From an uncultured Lachnospiraceae bacterium (GTDB lineage: Bacteria; Bacillota; Clostridia; Lachnospirales; Lachnospiraceae), in NCBI GenBank assembly GCA_902781455.1, contig CACZJF010000016.1, forward strand, positions 1 to 41,829: 41,829 nucleotides of DNA. The letters run 5' to 3'. A model generated the notes under the pieces. That model saw only the letters and a list, made by a program, of their open reading frames with translations. It was not told the origin of the DNA and made no database searches. A program made the translations under genes and the position numbers. Within the stretch, counting starts at the first letter, position 1. Every line of letters begins with the position of its first letter. Shown here in pieces: positions 1 through 7,694 of the stretch.

Positions 1-1132
1 ACAGCCTCAGCAGATTACGGAGGCTGAAGCAGGGAAAGTAACGTTCAGTACGGATTATCCCGGGGTTACCATAAAGCCCGGCGGAACCTCGACGTTTACC
101 CTGTATATTACAAATACCGGTTCGGAAGAGACCACTGTCGAGCTTAGCGCCGAAGATCTTCCGGAAGGATGGGAAGGAAGCTTTAAGGGCAGTTCCAATG
201 AGGTTTCCATGGTTCATGTGGGTGCGTGCCAGAAAAAAGAAGACTCTCCTTCTCTGAGCTATTCGCTGACGGTCCCGGAGGATACGAAGGAAGATATATA
301 TACCATCAGCCTCAACGCAAAGGGTGGAGATGTTGACGAGAGCCTGGCGCTGACAGTGAAAGTCGACGCGGAAGAAAAAAAGATCGGTGCAGGTGAATTC
401 TCGACAGACTATGCGCAGCAGGAAGGCGATTCCGGCACGAAGTTCAGCTACACGACGACACTGACCAACAACAGCGGTGAGAACATGACGTATTCACTGT
501 CAGCGGAGGGGGCTCCCGAAGGCTGGACAGTGACATTTACGCCGTCTGATACAACCACCGCCACTTCTTCAGTGCCCGTGGATGCCGGTGCAAGCTCTAC
601 GATCAAGGCAGCCATTGTTCCGGCGCAGAATGTGACGGCCGGAGAGTATCCGATCACACTTGTCGCTGCCTGTGCAGGTGAGACTCTCGAGCTGCCTGTT
701 ACGGTCAAGATCACCGGGACATACAGCCTGACGGCTACGACGCCGACCGGAAATCTTTCCACCAGCGCTTACGCGGGAGAGACAAAGGATGTAGCCCTCT
801 CCATACAGAATACGGGGAATATCGATCTGACAGCCGTCAGCCTGACAGCACAGGCTTCCACGGACTGGGAGATCACTTTTGACCAGGACACGATCAATGA
901 GATCCCGGCGGGCGGGAGCGCAGAAGTAACCGCACACATCACGCCGGCAAAGGATGCGATCCTGGGCGATTATGTGACTGTTATCACAGCATCAAATGAC
1001 GCGGTTTCATCGGATTGCGCACTCAGGATTTCCGTGCAGAACCATACAAGCTGGGGCATCGCAGCTGTTGCCGTCATTGCGGTCCTTGTTCTCGGATTAG
1101 TGCTGATCATTCGCAGATTTGGCAGGAGATGA
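1..1132 (+). CDS. NEW3-domain membrane-anchored surface protein, 5' end missing
   Basis: The reading frame is open from base 2, so the start lies outside the window. About 376 residues are visible. They form three successive beta-rich modules of about 100 residues, each with the pattern 'NTG/NNSG...LPEGW/APEGW..F' and a closing 'GxYxITL' strand. This matches the NEW3 (NPCBM-associated) type of extracellular Ig-like domain. The end is a single hydrophobic helix (WGIAAVAVIAVLVLGLVLII) followed by RRFGRR, so the protein should be anchored at its C-terminus with the modules outside. The ABC ATPase begins 5 bases after the stop, which suggests one operon. In similar loci such a protein accompanies an ABC-2 exporter. 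Its ligand is unknown. Membrane anchoring is clear from the sequence; a partnership with the exporter is inferred. Confidence 0.85.
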   Translation, partial: QPQQITEAEAGKVTFSTDYPGVTIKPGGTSTFTLYITNTGSEETTVELSAEDLPEGWEGSFKGSSNEVSMVHVGACQKKEDSPSLSYSLTVPEDTKEDIYTISLNAKGGDVDESLALTVKVDAEEKKIGAGEFSTDYAQQEGDSGTKFSYTTTLTNNSGENMTYSLSAEGAPEGWTVTFTPSDTTTATSSVPVDAGASSTIKAAIVPAQNVTAGEYPITLVAACAGETLELPVTVKITGTYSLTATTPTGNLSTSAYAGETKDVALSIQNTGNIDLTAVSLTAQASTDWEITFDQDTINEIPAGGSAEVTAHITPAKDAILGDYVTVITASNDAVSSDCALRISVQNHTSWGIAAVAVIAVLVLGLVLIIRRFGRR

Positions 1133-1137
1133 TAATC

Positions 1138-2145
1138 ATGACGGATACAATGATTATCCGTACCGAGGATCTGACCAAAGCCTACGGCACAAAGACAGCT
1201 GTCAACCACCTCAGCCTGGAGATCAGGCGGGGCGAGATATTCGGGCTGCTCGGACCGAATGGTGCGGGAAAAACAACTACGATACTGATGCTTCTGGGAC
1301 TGACCGAACCCACACAGGGCAAGGCGCTGATCGACGGATATGACTGCACAAGGCAATCCATGCAGGTCAAACGGATCACCGGATATATGCCGGACAATGT
1401 CGGCTTTTACAGTGACATGACCGGCAGGGAGAACCTCCGTTTTACAGCAAGGCTGAACGGAATTCCCGAAAAAGAGATCGATCCGCTGATCGACAGACTG
1501 ATCGGGAAGGTCGGGATGACATACGCAGCGGACCAGAAGACGGGGACCTATTCAAAAGGCATGCGCCAGAGACTCGGCATTGCGGATGTCCTGATCAAGG
1601 ATCCGGCGGTCATTATCATGGATGAACCGACAGCGGGACTTGACCCGGAAGGCATGCGCGAATTTCTGAGCCTGATCAAACAGCTGAGTGTAGAGGATGG
1701 AAAAACGATCCTCGTCTCCAGCCACCAGCTCTACCAGATCCAGCAGATCTGCGACAGAGTCGGCATCTTCGTGGGGGGAAGCCTGATCGCGTGCGGCGGG
1801 ATCGGTGAACTCGGATCCCAGATCGCGGCACAGGGCCATTATACACTGGAGATCTCAACAGAACCGTGCGATGACAGGTTCCTGGGGTTCCTGGGAGAAC
1901 TGGACGGGATCAGCGGGATATCCAAAGAAGGCAGCACTTTTGTGATCAGTTCTTCCAAGGATCTGCGCAGTGATATCACCAGGTTCCTCGGAACACACGA
2001 ATACAAACTGCTGCATATGCATCAGAAGGGCGGGGATCTGGACGAGATCTACCGTGTCTATTTTGAGGAAGCTGAAAAAGAAGGAGATGAGGATCATGAC
2101 AAGAACGGCAGCAGGAAGCACCGTTTCAGCCACAGAGGGACATGA
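1138..2145 (+). CDS. ABC-2 type exporter, ATP-binding subunit
   Basis: This 335-residue protein is an ABC ATPase that should power the membrane permease encoded next. It has Walker A GPNGAGKTT near residue 42, signature YSKGMRQRLG, Walker B VIIMDEPTAGLDPEG and the H-loop SSHQ. The 'GLLGPNGAGKTT' and 'GLTEPTQG' context is typical of the NatA/CcmA group of ABC-2 exporters. The extra C-terminal domain of about 110 residues is also usual there. I chose the ATG at 1138 because AGGAG lies at 1124-1128 and the protein then begins directly with the conserved strand; longer starts lie inside the upstream gene. It overlaps the permease start by 50 bases, which suggests translational coupling. The substrate cannot be read from the sequence. 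Confidence 0.93.
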   Translation: MTDTMIIRTEDLTKAYGTKTAVNHLSLEIRRGEIFGLLGPNGAGKTTTILMLLGLTEPTQGKALIDGYDCTRQSMQVKRITGYMPDNVGFYSDMTGRENLRFTARLNGIPEKEIDPLIDRLIGKVGMTYAADQKTGTYSKGMRQRLGIADVLIKDPAVIIMDEPTAGLDPEGMREFLSLIKQLSVEDGKTILVSSHQLYQIQQICDRVGIFVGGSLIACGGIGELGSQIAAQGHYTLEISTEPCDDRFLGFLGELDGISGISKEGSTFVISSSKDLRSDITRFLGTHEYKLLHMHQKGGDLDEIYRVYFEEAEKEGDEDHDKNGSRKHRFSHRGT

Positions 2146-3130
2146 GCGCAGGAGCATCCGCTACCACAGTCTGAGGGCGCTCTACCGGAAGGAAATGGCA
2201 GATCATGTGACCAGCAAGAGGTTCATTATTATTCTGATCCTCGTGATCGCGATGACGATCGCGAGTGTATACGGCGCAGTTACCGGGATCAAAAGCGCGA
2301 TCATGAATGCGGCTGAGGATAAGAACGCAGCATTTGACGCGAGTTACATGTTCCTCAAACTGTTTACTACCGGCGGAAGTTCCATTCCGTCGTATATGTC
2401 ACTGATCGCGCTGGTCGGTCCGTTTATCGGGCTGATCCTTGGATTTGACTCGATCAACGCTGAGAAAAACAACGGGACCCTGAACCGTCTGGTGTCCCAG
2501 CCCATTTACAGGGATTCCATCATCATCGGCAAGTTTCTGGCATCCTCGACACTGATTGCGGTCATGGTCATGAGTACAGGCATAGCAGTCGGATGCGCAG
2601 GATTTCTGGCATCCGGCATACAGCCGTCGGGCGAGGAGATCGTCAGAGTCCTGATCTATCTGCTCTATACGATCATATATATCTGCTTCTGGCTGGCAAT
2701 GGCTATGCTATTCTCAGTCTTTACCAGGCATGCAGCAACATCGGCGCTCGCTTCGATCGCACTTTGGCTTTTCTTTGCCATTTTCATGAGTCTTCTGGCA
2801 GGCATCCTGGCAAACGCTGCTTACCCGGTCAATACTGAATATGAACAGGCGGTCAACGCGCTGAACAATTACAATCTGAAGCTGAATCTGAACAGGATCT
2901 CTCCGTACTATCTGTACTCAGAAGCCAGTTCCGTTCTGATGAACCCGGCGACCCGGGCGATCAACGCTGTGTCATACGAACAGCTGGTCGGGGCGCTGAG
3001 CAGCTATCTGCCGCTCGGACAGAGCCTGCTGCTGGTCTGGCCGCACCTGGTCGGCCTGCTGGCCCTGTCATTTGCGGCATTCACGATTTCGTATATCGGC
3101 TTTATGAGGCAGGAAGTCCGAGGAACCTGA
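2096..3130 (+). CDS. ABC-2 type exporter, permease subunit
   Basis: This is a 344-residue integral membrane protein with about six hydrophobic segments: one at residues 40-60, a pair and a single helix in the middle, and a last one near the C-terminus. The motif 'GFDSINAEKNNGTLNRLVSQPI' followed by 'IIIGKFLA' is characteristic of ABC-2 permeases of the NosY/NatB type. A large extracytoplasmic loop lies before the final helices. I chose ATG 2096 because AGGAG at 2082-2086 is 9 bases upstream; ATG 2087 is too close to that site. The gene overlaps the ATPase and ends just before a strong hairpin. Together with the NEW3 protein it appears to form a three-gene exporter or surface-remodelling operon. 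The cargo is unknown. Confidence 0.9.
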   Translation: MTRTAAGSTVSATEGHERRSIRYHSLRALYRKEMADHVTSKRFIIILILVIAMTIASVYGAVTGIKSAIMNAAEDKNAAFDASYMFLKLFTTGGSSIPSYMSLIALVGPFIGLILGFDSINAEKNNGTLNRLVSQPIYRDSIIIGKFLASSTLIAVMVMSTGIAVGCAGFLASGIQPSGEEIVRVLIYLLYTIIYICFWLAMAMLFSVFTRHAATSALASIALWLFFAIFMSLLAGILANAAYPVNTEYEQAVNALNNYNLKLNLNRISPYYLYSEASSVLMNPATRAINAVSYEQLVGALSSYLPLGQSLLLVWPHLVGLLALSFAAFTISYIGFMRQEVRGT

Positions 3131-3151
3131 CAATGGCTGCTGAAATGCAAA

Positions 3152-3175
3152 AAAGCCCGGGTCTCTCCGGGCTTT
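3152..3175. terminator. bidirectional Rho-independent terminator
   Basis: A perfect 9-base stem, AAAGCCCGG (3152-3160) with CCGGGCTTT (3167-3175), has a 6-base loop. It is followed by CTTAT on the plus strand and by a run of six T on the minus strand. It sits between the permease and the convergent antiporter gene, so it can stop transcription from both sides. Confidence 0.85.
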
Positions 3176-3188
3176 CTTATGCCAGCAT

Positions 3189-3213
3189 GCAAGAACGCCA
3201 ACGGCGTTCTTGC
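3189..3213. repeat. 30-base hairpin repeat, copy A
   Basis: A perfect 11-base inverted repeat GCAAGAACGCC / GGCGTTCTTGC with a 3-base loop, followed by CGCC. It resembles hairpins at 23769-23791 and 30100-30122 in length, loop size and the closing TTGCCG. It has no T-run, so it is not an obvious terminator. Confidence 0.6.
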
Positions 3214-3264
3214 CGCCTATAGAGGCGGGAGGCTCCCCTACTGAGATGATTCCTGCATGCAAAA

Positions 3265-3291
3265 CGGGCAGGAGATGCTGTCTCCTGCCCG
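3265..3291 (-). terminator. Rho-independent terminator of the antiporter gene
   Basis: A perfect 11-base stem CGGGCAGGAGA / TCTCCTGCCCG with a 5-base loop. Read on the minus strand it is followed by TTTTGC. It lies about 30 bases beyond the stop codon of the nhaC-type gene. Confidence 0.85.
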
Positions 3292-3321
3292 CAAACTCGC
3301 GGTAAATCAGACTCCTGCGTG

Positions 3322-4980
3322 TCAGGTTTCCTGCTGCGCTGCAGCTGCAGGGTCATCTGTCTTTCTTCCCAGTGCCATGGTCACCAGGATCATGAGAAGA
3401 AGGCCAAACGGCAGGGCAATCACAGACGGTATATTGTGAACCGCAAAGACGCCCGCGATCAGGTACGCGCCTGCAGAAACAGCCGCGCAGGTCATCGCGT
3501 AAGGCAGCTGGGTGGAAACATGATTCACATGCTCACACTGCGCGCCTGCCGAAGACATGATGGTCGTATCAGAGATCGGACTGCAGTGGTCACCGCAGAC
3601 AGCGCCGGCCATGCAGGCAGCGACACAGACGATCGAGATCGGATTGCCTTCGGACCAGGGGAATGCTTCCAGCACGATCGGAATCAGGATACCGAAGGTT
3701 CCCCAGCTGGTACCGGTCGCAAAGCTGAGTACGCAGGCAATCAGGAAAATGACCGCCGGCAGGAACATCTGGAGTCCCTTAGCCGAACTCTCGATCACGC
3801 CGGCAACATAGGTGCTCGCGCCGAGATAGGAAGTCATGTTCTTCAAAGACCATGCGAATACCAGGATCATAATCGCCGGCACCATGGCTTTGAATCCTTC
3901 CGGTACACAGCCCATGGCATCACGGAAGGAGAAGGACTTGCGGGCTACATAATAGATGATCGCAAACAGAAGACCAAACGCGGAGCCGAGCATCAGGCCG
4001 ACGGAAGCGTCTGAATTCGAGAACGCTTCGATGAAATTGGCGCCGTCAAAGAATCCGCCGGTATAGATCATTCCGATGACACAGCAGGTAACCAGAACCA
4101 GGATCGGAAGTACCAGATCCAGCACCGTTCCCTTCCCTTCCGGAACCTCGTCCGTCTGGTTCGCGTACGGATCCACTCCGGAGAAGATATCCCCGGCCTT
4201 TGCATTTTTCTCGTACTTCATCATCGGACCAAAGTCAACATTCTTGATCGTCAGCGTCAGCATCATGGCAATGGTCAGCAATGCGTAGAAGTTATACGGA
4301 ATCGTCCGGATGAACAGCGACAGGCCTGATCCATCCGAAACGAAGCCGGATACGGCTGCCGCCCAGGACGAGATCGGCGCGATGATGCAGACCGGCGCTG
4401 CGGTGGCATCGATCAGATATGCCAGCTTCGCCCTTGAAATCTTATGACGGTCTGTCACCGGGCGCATCACGGAACCGACGGTCAGGCAGTTGAAGTAGTC
4501 ATCAATAAAGATCAGGATGCCAAGCAGGATCGTCGCAAGCTGTGCGCCGCGGCGTGTCTTGATATGCGTCTCTGCCCAGCGGCCAAACGCGGCGGATCCG
4601 CCGGCTTTGTTCATGAGGGCTACGATGGAGCCAAGCATGATCAGAAACACCAGGATGCCAACGTTGTAGGAATCCGATACCGACGCAACGATTCCATTCG
4701 TAAAGATATTATTCAGCGTCCCCGTAAAGCTTCCGTTCGCCGCCAGGACAGCACCTACGGTGATTCCGATGAACAGGGAAGAATACACTTCCTTGGTGAT
4801 CAGGGCAAGGATAATCGCCACGAATGACGGAACCAGCGCCCAGAAAGTATTATAGTACCGGGAGCTGTTCGCAATCTCCTCTGCCGCGTCCTCCGCCAGG
4901 GCCGGCATCGCCAGACACAGGGCGGTCATGAGTCCCAGAAGCAGGATCAGGCCCAGTCTCCTTTTCTTAGATTGATTCAT
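3322..4980 (-). CDS. NhaC-family Na+/H+ antiporter
   Basis: This 552-residue protein is predicted to exchange Na+ for H+ across the cell membrane. The region 'IFIDDYFNCLTVGSVMRPVTD' and the C-terminal 'GDHCSPISDTTIMSSAGAQC' are hallmark motifs of the NhaC/NhaC-like ion transporter family. About 11-12 hydrophobic segments are visible. The N-terminus carries a signal-like segment (LGLILLLGLMTALCLAMPALA) ahead of the first family helix, and length is normal for the clostridial branch. The ATG has AGGAGG a few bases upstream on the minus strand. A sigma-A-type promoter lies at 5032-5059 and a terminator at 3265-3291, so it is probably transcribed alone. Lysine, malate-lactate or other substrates used by some relatives cannot be excluded. 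Confidence 0.93.
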   Translation of the reverse strand: MNQSKKRRLGLILLLGLMTALCLAMPALAEDAAEEIANSSRYYNTFWALVPSFVAIILALITKEVYSSLFIGITVGAVLAANGSFTGTLNNIFTNGIVASVSDSYNVGILVFLIMLGSIVALMNKAGGSAAFGRWAETHIKTRRGAQLATILLGILIFIDDYFNCLTVGSVMRPVTDRHKISRAKLAYLIDATAAPVCIIAPISSWAAAVSGFVSDGSGLSLFIRTIPYNFYALLTIAMMLTLTIKNVDFGPMMKYEKNAKAGDIFSGVDPYANQTDEVPEGKGTVLDLVLPILVLVTCCVIGMIYTGGFFDGANFIEAFSNSDASVGLMLGSAFGLLFAIIYYVARKSFSFRDAMGCVPEGFKAMVPAIMILVFAWSLKNMTSYLGASTYVAGVIESSAKGLQMFLPAVIFLIACVLSFATGTSWGTFGILIPIVLEAFPWSEGNPISIVCVAACMAGAVCGDHCSPISDTTIMSSAGAQCEHVNHVSTQLPYAMTCAAVSAGAYLIAGVFAVHNIPSVIALPFGLLLMILVTMALGRKTDDPAAAAQQET

Positions 4981-5031
4981 ACTTCCTCCTTTTATGATTC
5001 ACAACTTTAAAACACTGAAGCATCATTTCTT

Positions 5032-5059
5032 ATTATCGCATCTCATTCTGTAAAGTCAA
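5032..5059 (-). promoter_or_regulatory. sigma-A promoter of the antiporter gene
   Basis: On the minus strand TTGACT (5054-5059) is followed after 16 bases by GATAAT (5032-5037). This places the transcript start about 45 bases before the nhaC-type ATG. Confidence 0.75.
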
Positions 5060-5096
5060 GTCCTTAATCCGCCGGCTGATAATACCTGCAATCCCC

Positions 5097-5124
5097 TTGC
5101 AATCTGCAGGAAATGTGCTATGAT
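5097..5124 (+). promoter_or_regulatory. promoter for the prepilin peptidase/TadZ pair
   Basis: TTGCAA (5097-5102), a 16-base spacer and TATGAT (5119-5124), with a TGC extended -10 element. A start near 5131 gives an untranslated leader of about 210 bases before the ATG at 5344. The rest of the 4981-5343 gap holds the divergent antiporter promoter and a 14-base tandem repeat (5211-5224 and 5225-5238, one mismatch) but no gene I can support. Confidence 0.6.
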
Positions 5125-5343
5125 GGTGCTGCAGTCTATATTGCATATCAATATCCTGTCTTTGCAATACAAATTATGTGATGTCTTTGGCTCTCTGTCA
5201 AAGTGCTCTCCGTCTTCTTGCGCACGTCTTCTTGTGCAGCACTGTATTCTCTTTTTCCTTCGCAGCGTCTGATCTTCTTCAGCATCTGGTCAGTCTGTCA
5301 CATCTGTTCCGCCGGTCCTGTCCATCATGAAAGGATTTTCTCC

Positions 5344-5874
5344 ATGGGATTTGAAACACTGTTTCCCTTCGTCCTCGTCTGTGCTGTCTGCGATGTGAGA
5401 ACGCATCGCATTCCCAACACCCTGATTCTGTGCGGCCTTGCCGGAGCGCTGCTTTCACGCGGCTTTCTCCTGCTGCAGGGAGCTTCTCCTGCCGTTGTGC
5501 TTGCGGATGGACTCGCAGGATTCCTGCTGCCCTGGCTGCTGTTCGGGCCGCTTGCCCTGCTGAAAATGATGGGCGGCGGTGACGTGAAGCTGCTCTCGGC
5601 GGCCGGACTGTGGCTGGGTGCCCGCGGCAGCCTGCAGCTGATGTGGTACTCTCTCCTGCTCGCTGCCGTATGGTCTGCGGCAGTTGTCATCCGGCACAGG
5701 AATCTGTTCCGGCGCCTGCGCTGTCTGTACGAATACATGGGGCGGGTACAGGTGGAAAGAAAGCGCATCCCTTACCGCACCGGGTCCGGTTATGATCCCG
5801 GATCGCCGGATCATTCCGGAGAAATCTGTTTCGCGGTACCCGTCCTGGCTGCATTTGTTGTCCTGTTGTTGTGA
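5344..5874 (+). CDS. type IV prepilin peptidase (A24 family, TadV/CpaA-like)
   Basis: A membrane aspartyl protease of 176 residues that should cleave leader peptides from type IV or Tad-type prepilins. Both catalytic aspartates are present: D17 in 'DVRTHRIPN' and D80 in 'MMGGGDVKLL', the conserved GxGD motif. Several hydrophobic segments surround them. It lacks the N-terminal methyltransferase domain of PilD, as expected for the short CpaA/TadV class. The start at 5344 is preferred over an in-frame ATG at 5203 because GAAAGGA lies 8 bases upstream and the protein begins as family members do. The next gene encodes a TadZ-like ATPase. No pilin, TadA, TadB or TadC gene is in the window. Confidence 0.85.
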   Translation: MGFETLFPFVLVCAVCDVRTHRIPNTLILCGLAGALLSRGFLLLQGASPAVVLADGLAGFLLPWLLFGPLALLKMMGGGDVKLLSAAGLWLGARGSLQLMWYSLLLAAVWSAAVVIRHRNLFRRLRCLYEYMGRVQVERKRIPYRTGSGYDPGSPDHSGEICFAVPVLAAFVVLLL

Positions 5875-5899
5875 ATGGATCCTGTTGTTGTGAATGGAG
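5862..5899. repeat. 19-base tandem duplication at a gene junction
   Basis: CCTGTTGTTGTGAATGGA occurs at 5862-5879 and again at 5881-5898. The first copy contains the prepilin peptidase stop codon; the second supplies part of the ribosome-binding region of the next gene. It looks like a recent slippage event. Confidence 0.8.
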
Positions 5900-5906
5900 G
5901 TTCTGT

Positions 5907-6947
5907 ATGAAGAAAGAAAAGAAGATTTTCGCCATCTGTGATCTGGAGGAAACGTACGTCGTCCACCTTGCGCATTATCTGAACCAGAAGCCGGATCTGC
6001 CCTTCCGGGTCATGGCATTTACCAGTCTGAACAGCCTGATCGAATACGCCAGCGGCAATGAGATTGAGATTCTGCTGATCTCCTCGGACGCCATGAGCGA
6101 AGATGTCCGAAGCCTGAATGTACACCGGATCATCATTCTCTCTGACGGAGAGACGCCCTCCCTCGGCACGGAGGATCCGCAGATCGATAAATATCAGGAT
6201 TCCGATACCATCGCGCGCCTGGTCTGCGGTTACGCCGGCGCGGCAAATGCCGAGATGAAAAAATCGCTTGGAAGCTGCCGCCTGATCGGCGTATACTCCC
6301 CTGTTTCCAGATGCGGCAAGACCATGTTCTGTCTGACGCTTGCGCAGGCGCTCGCCAGATCGGGAAAGGTTCTCTACCTGAATATGGAAAGCTGGAGCGG
6401 CCTGGAAGATCTGCTGCAGGCTGCCTGGCGGGAGGATCTGGCAGACCTGATGTACGCTGCCCGCTCTGAACGGGAGGACCTTGCCTCACGGCTGGAAGGG
6501 ATTGTCAAATCCTATGGAACGCTGGATATCTGCCCGCCCTCTTTCTTTCCGGAAGATCTCCGGGAGACAGATCTGTCTTCCTGGATGGAATTCTTCGCCG
6601 CGCTCGCCCATGCCGGGGATTACACATCGATTGTTCTCGATATCGGAGATCAGATCAAAGACATCCCGGATCTTCTGAAGATGTGCCACAGCGTATTCCT
6701 TCCCCTTCTGAACGACCCGGTTTCCCGGTCCAAGGTGCAGCAGTTTGACCGGACACTCGAAGCACTTTCCATGGAAGACCTGAAGCAGGGAATTGTCCGC
6801 CTCTATCTGCCTTCTGTTTCCGTCCACAGCCTCGGCGCTTCCCTCCTGGACGATCTGATGTACGGCAGCATGGGCCAGTTCGTCCGCCAGCTGGAAAGTG
6901 AAGAACTGAAAAACCACTGTCGTCCCGCAGACAGGCTTGCTCCATGA
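5907..6947 (+). CDS. TadZ/CpaE-like pilus-assembly ATPase
   Basis: A 346-residue protein of the ParA/MinD fold. Residues 6-105 look like an atypical receiver domain ('IFAICDLEETYVVHLAHYL' start, 'IEILLISSDA' strand). From residue 127 comes the ATPase domain with a deviant Walker A, 'GVYSPVSRCGKT', and later 'SIVLDIGDQIKDIPDLL'. This architecture is that of TadZ/CpaE proteins, which place Tad pilus machinery at the cell pole or membrane. The first Lys of the usual KGGxGKT is absent, as is common in this group. ATG 5907 follows GGAGG by 6 bases; the longer frame from 5871 overlaps the upstream gene. The co-transcribed prepilin peptidase supports the role, but the rest of the pilus operon is not here. 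Confidence 0.75.
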   Translation: MKKEKKIFAICDLEETYVVHLAHYLNQKPDLPFRVMAFTSLNSLIEYASGNEIEILLISSDAMSEDVRSLNVHRIIILSDGETPSLGTEDPQIDKYQDSDTIARLVCGYAGAANAEMKKSLGSCRLIGVYSPVSRCGKTMFCLTLAQALARSGKVLYLNMESWSGLEDLLQAAWREDLADLMYAARSEREDLASRLEGIVKSYGTLDICPPSFFPEDLRETDLSSWMEFFAALAHAGDYTSIVLDIGDQIKDIPDLLKMCHSVFLPLLNDPVSRSKVQQFDRTLEALSMEDLKQGIVRLYLPSVSVHSLGASLLDDLMYGSMGQFVRQLESEELKNHCRPADRLAP

Positions 6948-6968
6948 AAAGCCCCTGTCTTCCCAAAA

Positions 6969-6998
6969 TAAGACTGCGGCTCCCACACCGCAGTCTTA
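6969..6998. terminator. bidirectional terminator hairpin
   Basis: An 11-base stem TAAGACTGCGG / CCGCAGTCTTA (6969-6979 with 6988-6998). On the minus strand it is followed by TTTTGGG, suiting the gene at 7066. A second stem GGGGAAG/CTTCCCC (7002-7008 with 7013-7019) leads into a T-rich stretch on the plus strand, suiting the TadZ gene. Confidence 0.75.
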
Positions 6999-7065
6999 CC
7001 CGGGGAAGCGCTCTTCCCCTGCTGTTATTCTGTTTCTTTTCACGGAACACCTCGTTCAATACTGG

Positions 7066-7407
7066 CTACATACTGGTCGCTGCCGGGTCTTGCAGACTGA
7101 CAGCGTAATTCTTTATTCTCACCCGCAGTTTTAAAAACCTCCATGTCTTTCCCGGATAGCGGAAAACATGGCTCAGACGGATTCCATACAGAAGGCTGAA
7201 GTAGATCTGATGACTGATACACCATTGACAGATCTGCGCGCTGTCGATGTGTTCCTTCTTCACGATATCGTCCAGATACTGAAGCATCTGCTCATCCCGC
7301 ACGGAATACTCCGCGGCGACAACCGGAAACTCCAGACCTTTGATATAAAAGTGAAGTCCCCTCAATCCTTCCTCACGAAACCCAAGGACCTTTCCTGCAG
7401 GTTTCAT
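7066..7407 (-). CDS. small protein of unknown function
   Basis: I do not recognise this 113-residue protein. It has no signal peptide or membrane helix. Support for it being real is local: AAGGAGG lies 3-4 bases before the ATG, a good promoter sits at 7550-7578, and a terminator follows at 6969-6998. The first 78 residues (Glu/Asp-containing, Cys-Gln-Trp-Cys near residue 62) have the GC-rich third positions of neighbouring genes. The last 30 residues are strongly basic. A -1 overlapping frame runs on to 7040, and a TTTAAAA heptamer at 7129-7135 sits in the right phase to join them. So the C-terminus may be incorrectly read here, frameshifted, or produced in two forms. Confidence 0.55.
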   Translation of the reverse strand: MKPAGKVLGFREEGLRGLHFYIKGLEFPVVAAEYSVRDEQMLQYLDDIVKKEHIDSAQICQWCISHQIYFSLLYGIRLSHVFRYPGKTWRFLKLRVRIKNYAVSLQDPAATSM

Positions 7408-7549
7408 GTTCCTCCTTTCCTGGTGCTTCGCTTCTATCCTTTGCCTGCGCCCGCATTCCTCCTTTCTCTGCTGATTCGCTCACTCCGTATGTTTTTTCCT
7501 TCTGATGATTCATCCGGGCAAACAGCAAACGCCTGCCCTTGTTCAATCA

Positions 7550-7578
7550 AGTATAGCACACATTTTTCCCCTTGTGAA
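7550..7578 (-). promoter_or_regulatory. promoter of the small unknown gene
   Basis: On the minus strand TTCACA (7573-7578), a 17-base spacer and TATACT (7550-7555) preceded by TGC, an extended -10. The leader to the ATG at 7407 is about 135 bases and contains a second GGAGGAATG that opens only a 27-codon frame. Confidence 0.65.
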
Positions 7579-7694
7579 CCGGCAATGCGATTCTGATGCT
7601 GCAAATGCAGGATATCTTGTTTTTTTCACTAATTTTGTTAAGATGATGTAAGGGTCCAAAGCCCTGAATCCGAGACAAAGGTAAGGATACTACC

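Noticed and set aside
3319-4014. A 231-codon plus-strand frame inside the antiporter gene
   Set aside because: It is the antisense shadow of a clear NhaC-family gene and has no family motif.
7168-7596. A 142-codon plus-strand frame
   Set aside because: It lies opposite the small minus-strand gene, which has the better ribosome site and promoter. Its tail runs into Phe/Pro/Leu-rich non-coding sequence.
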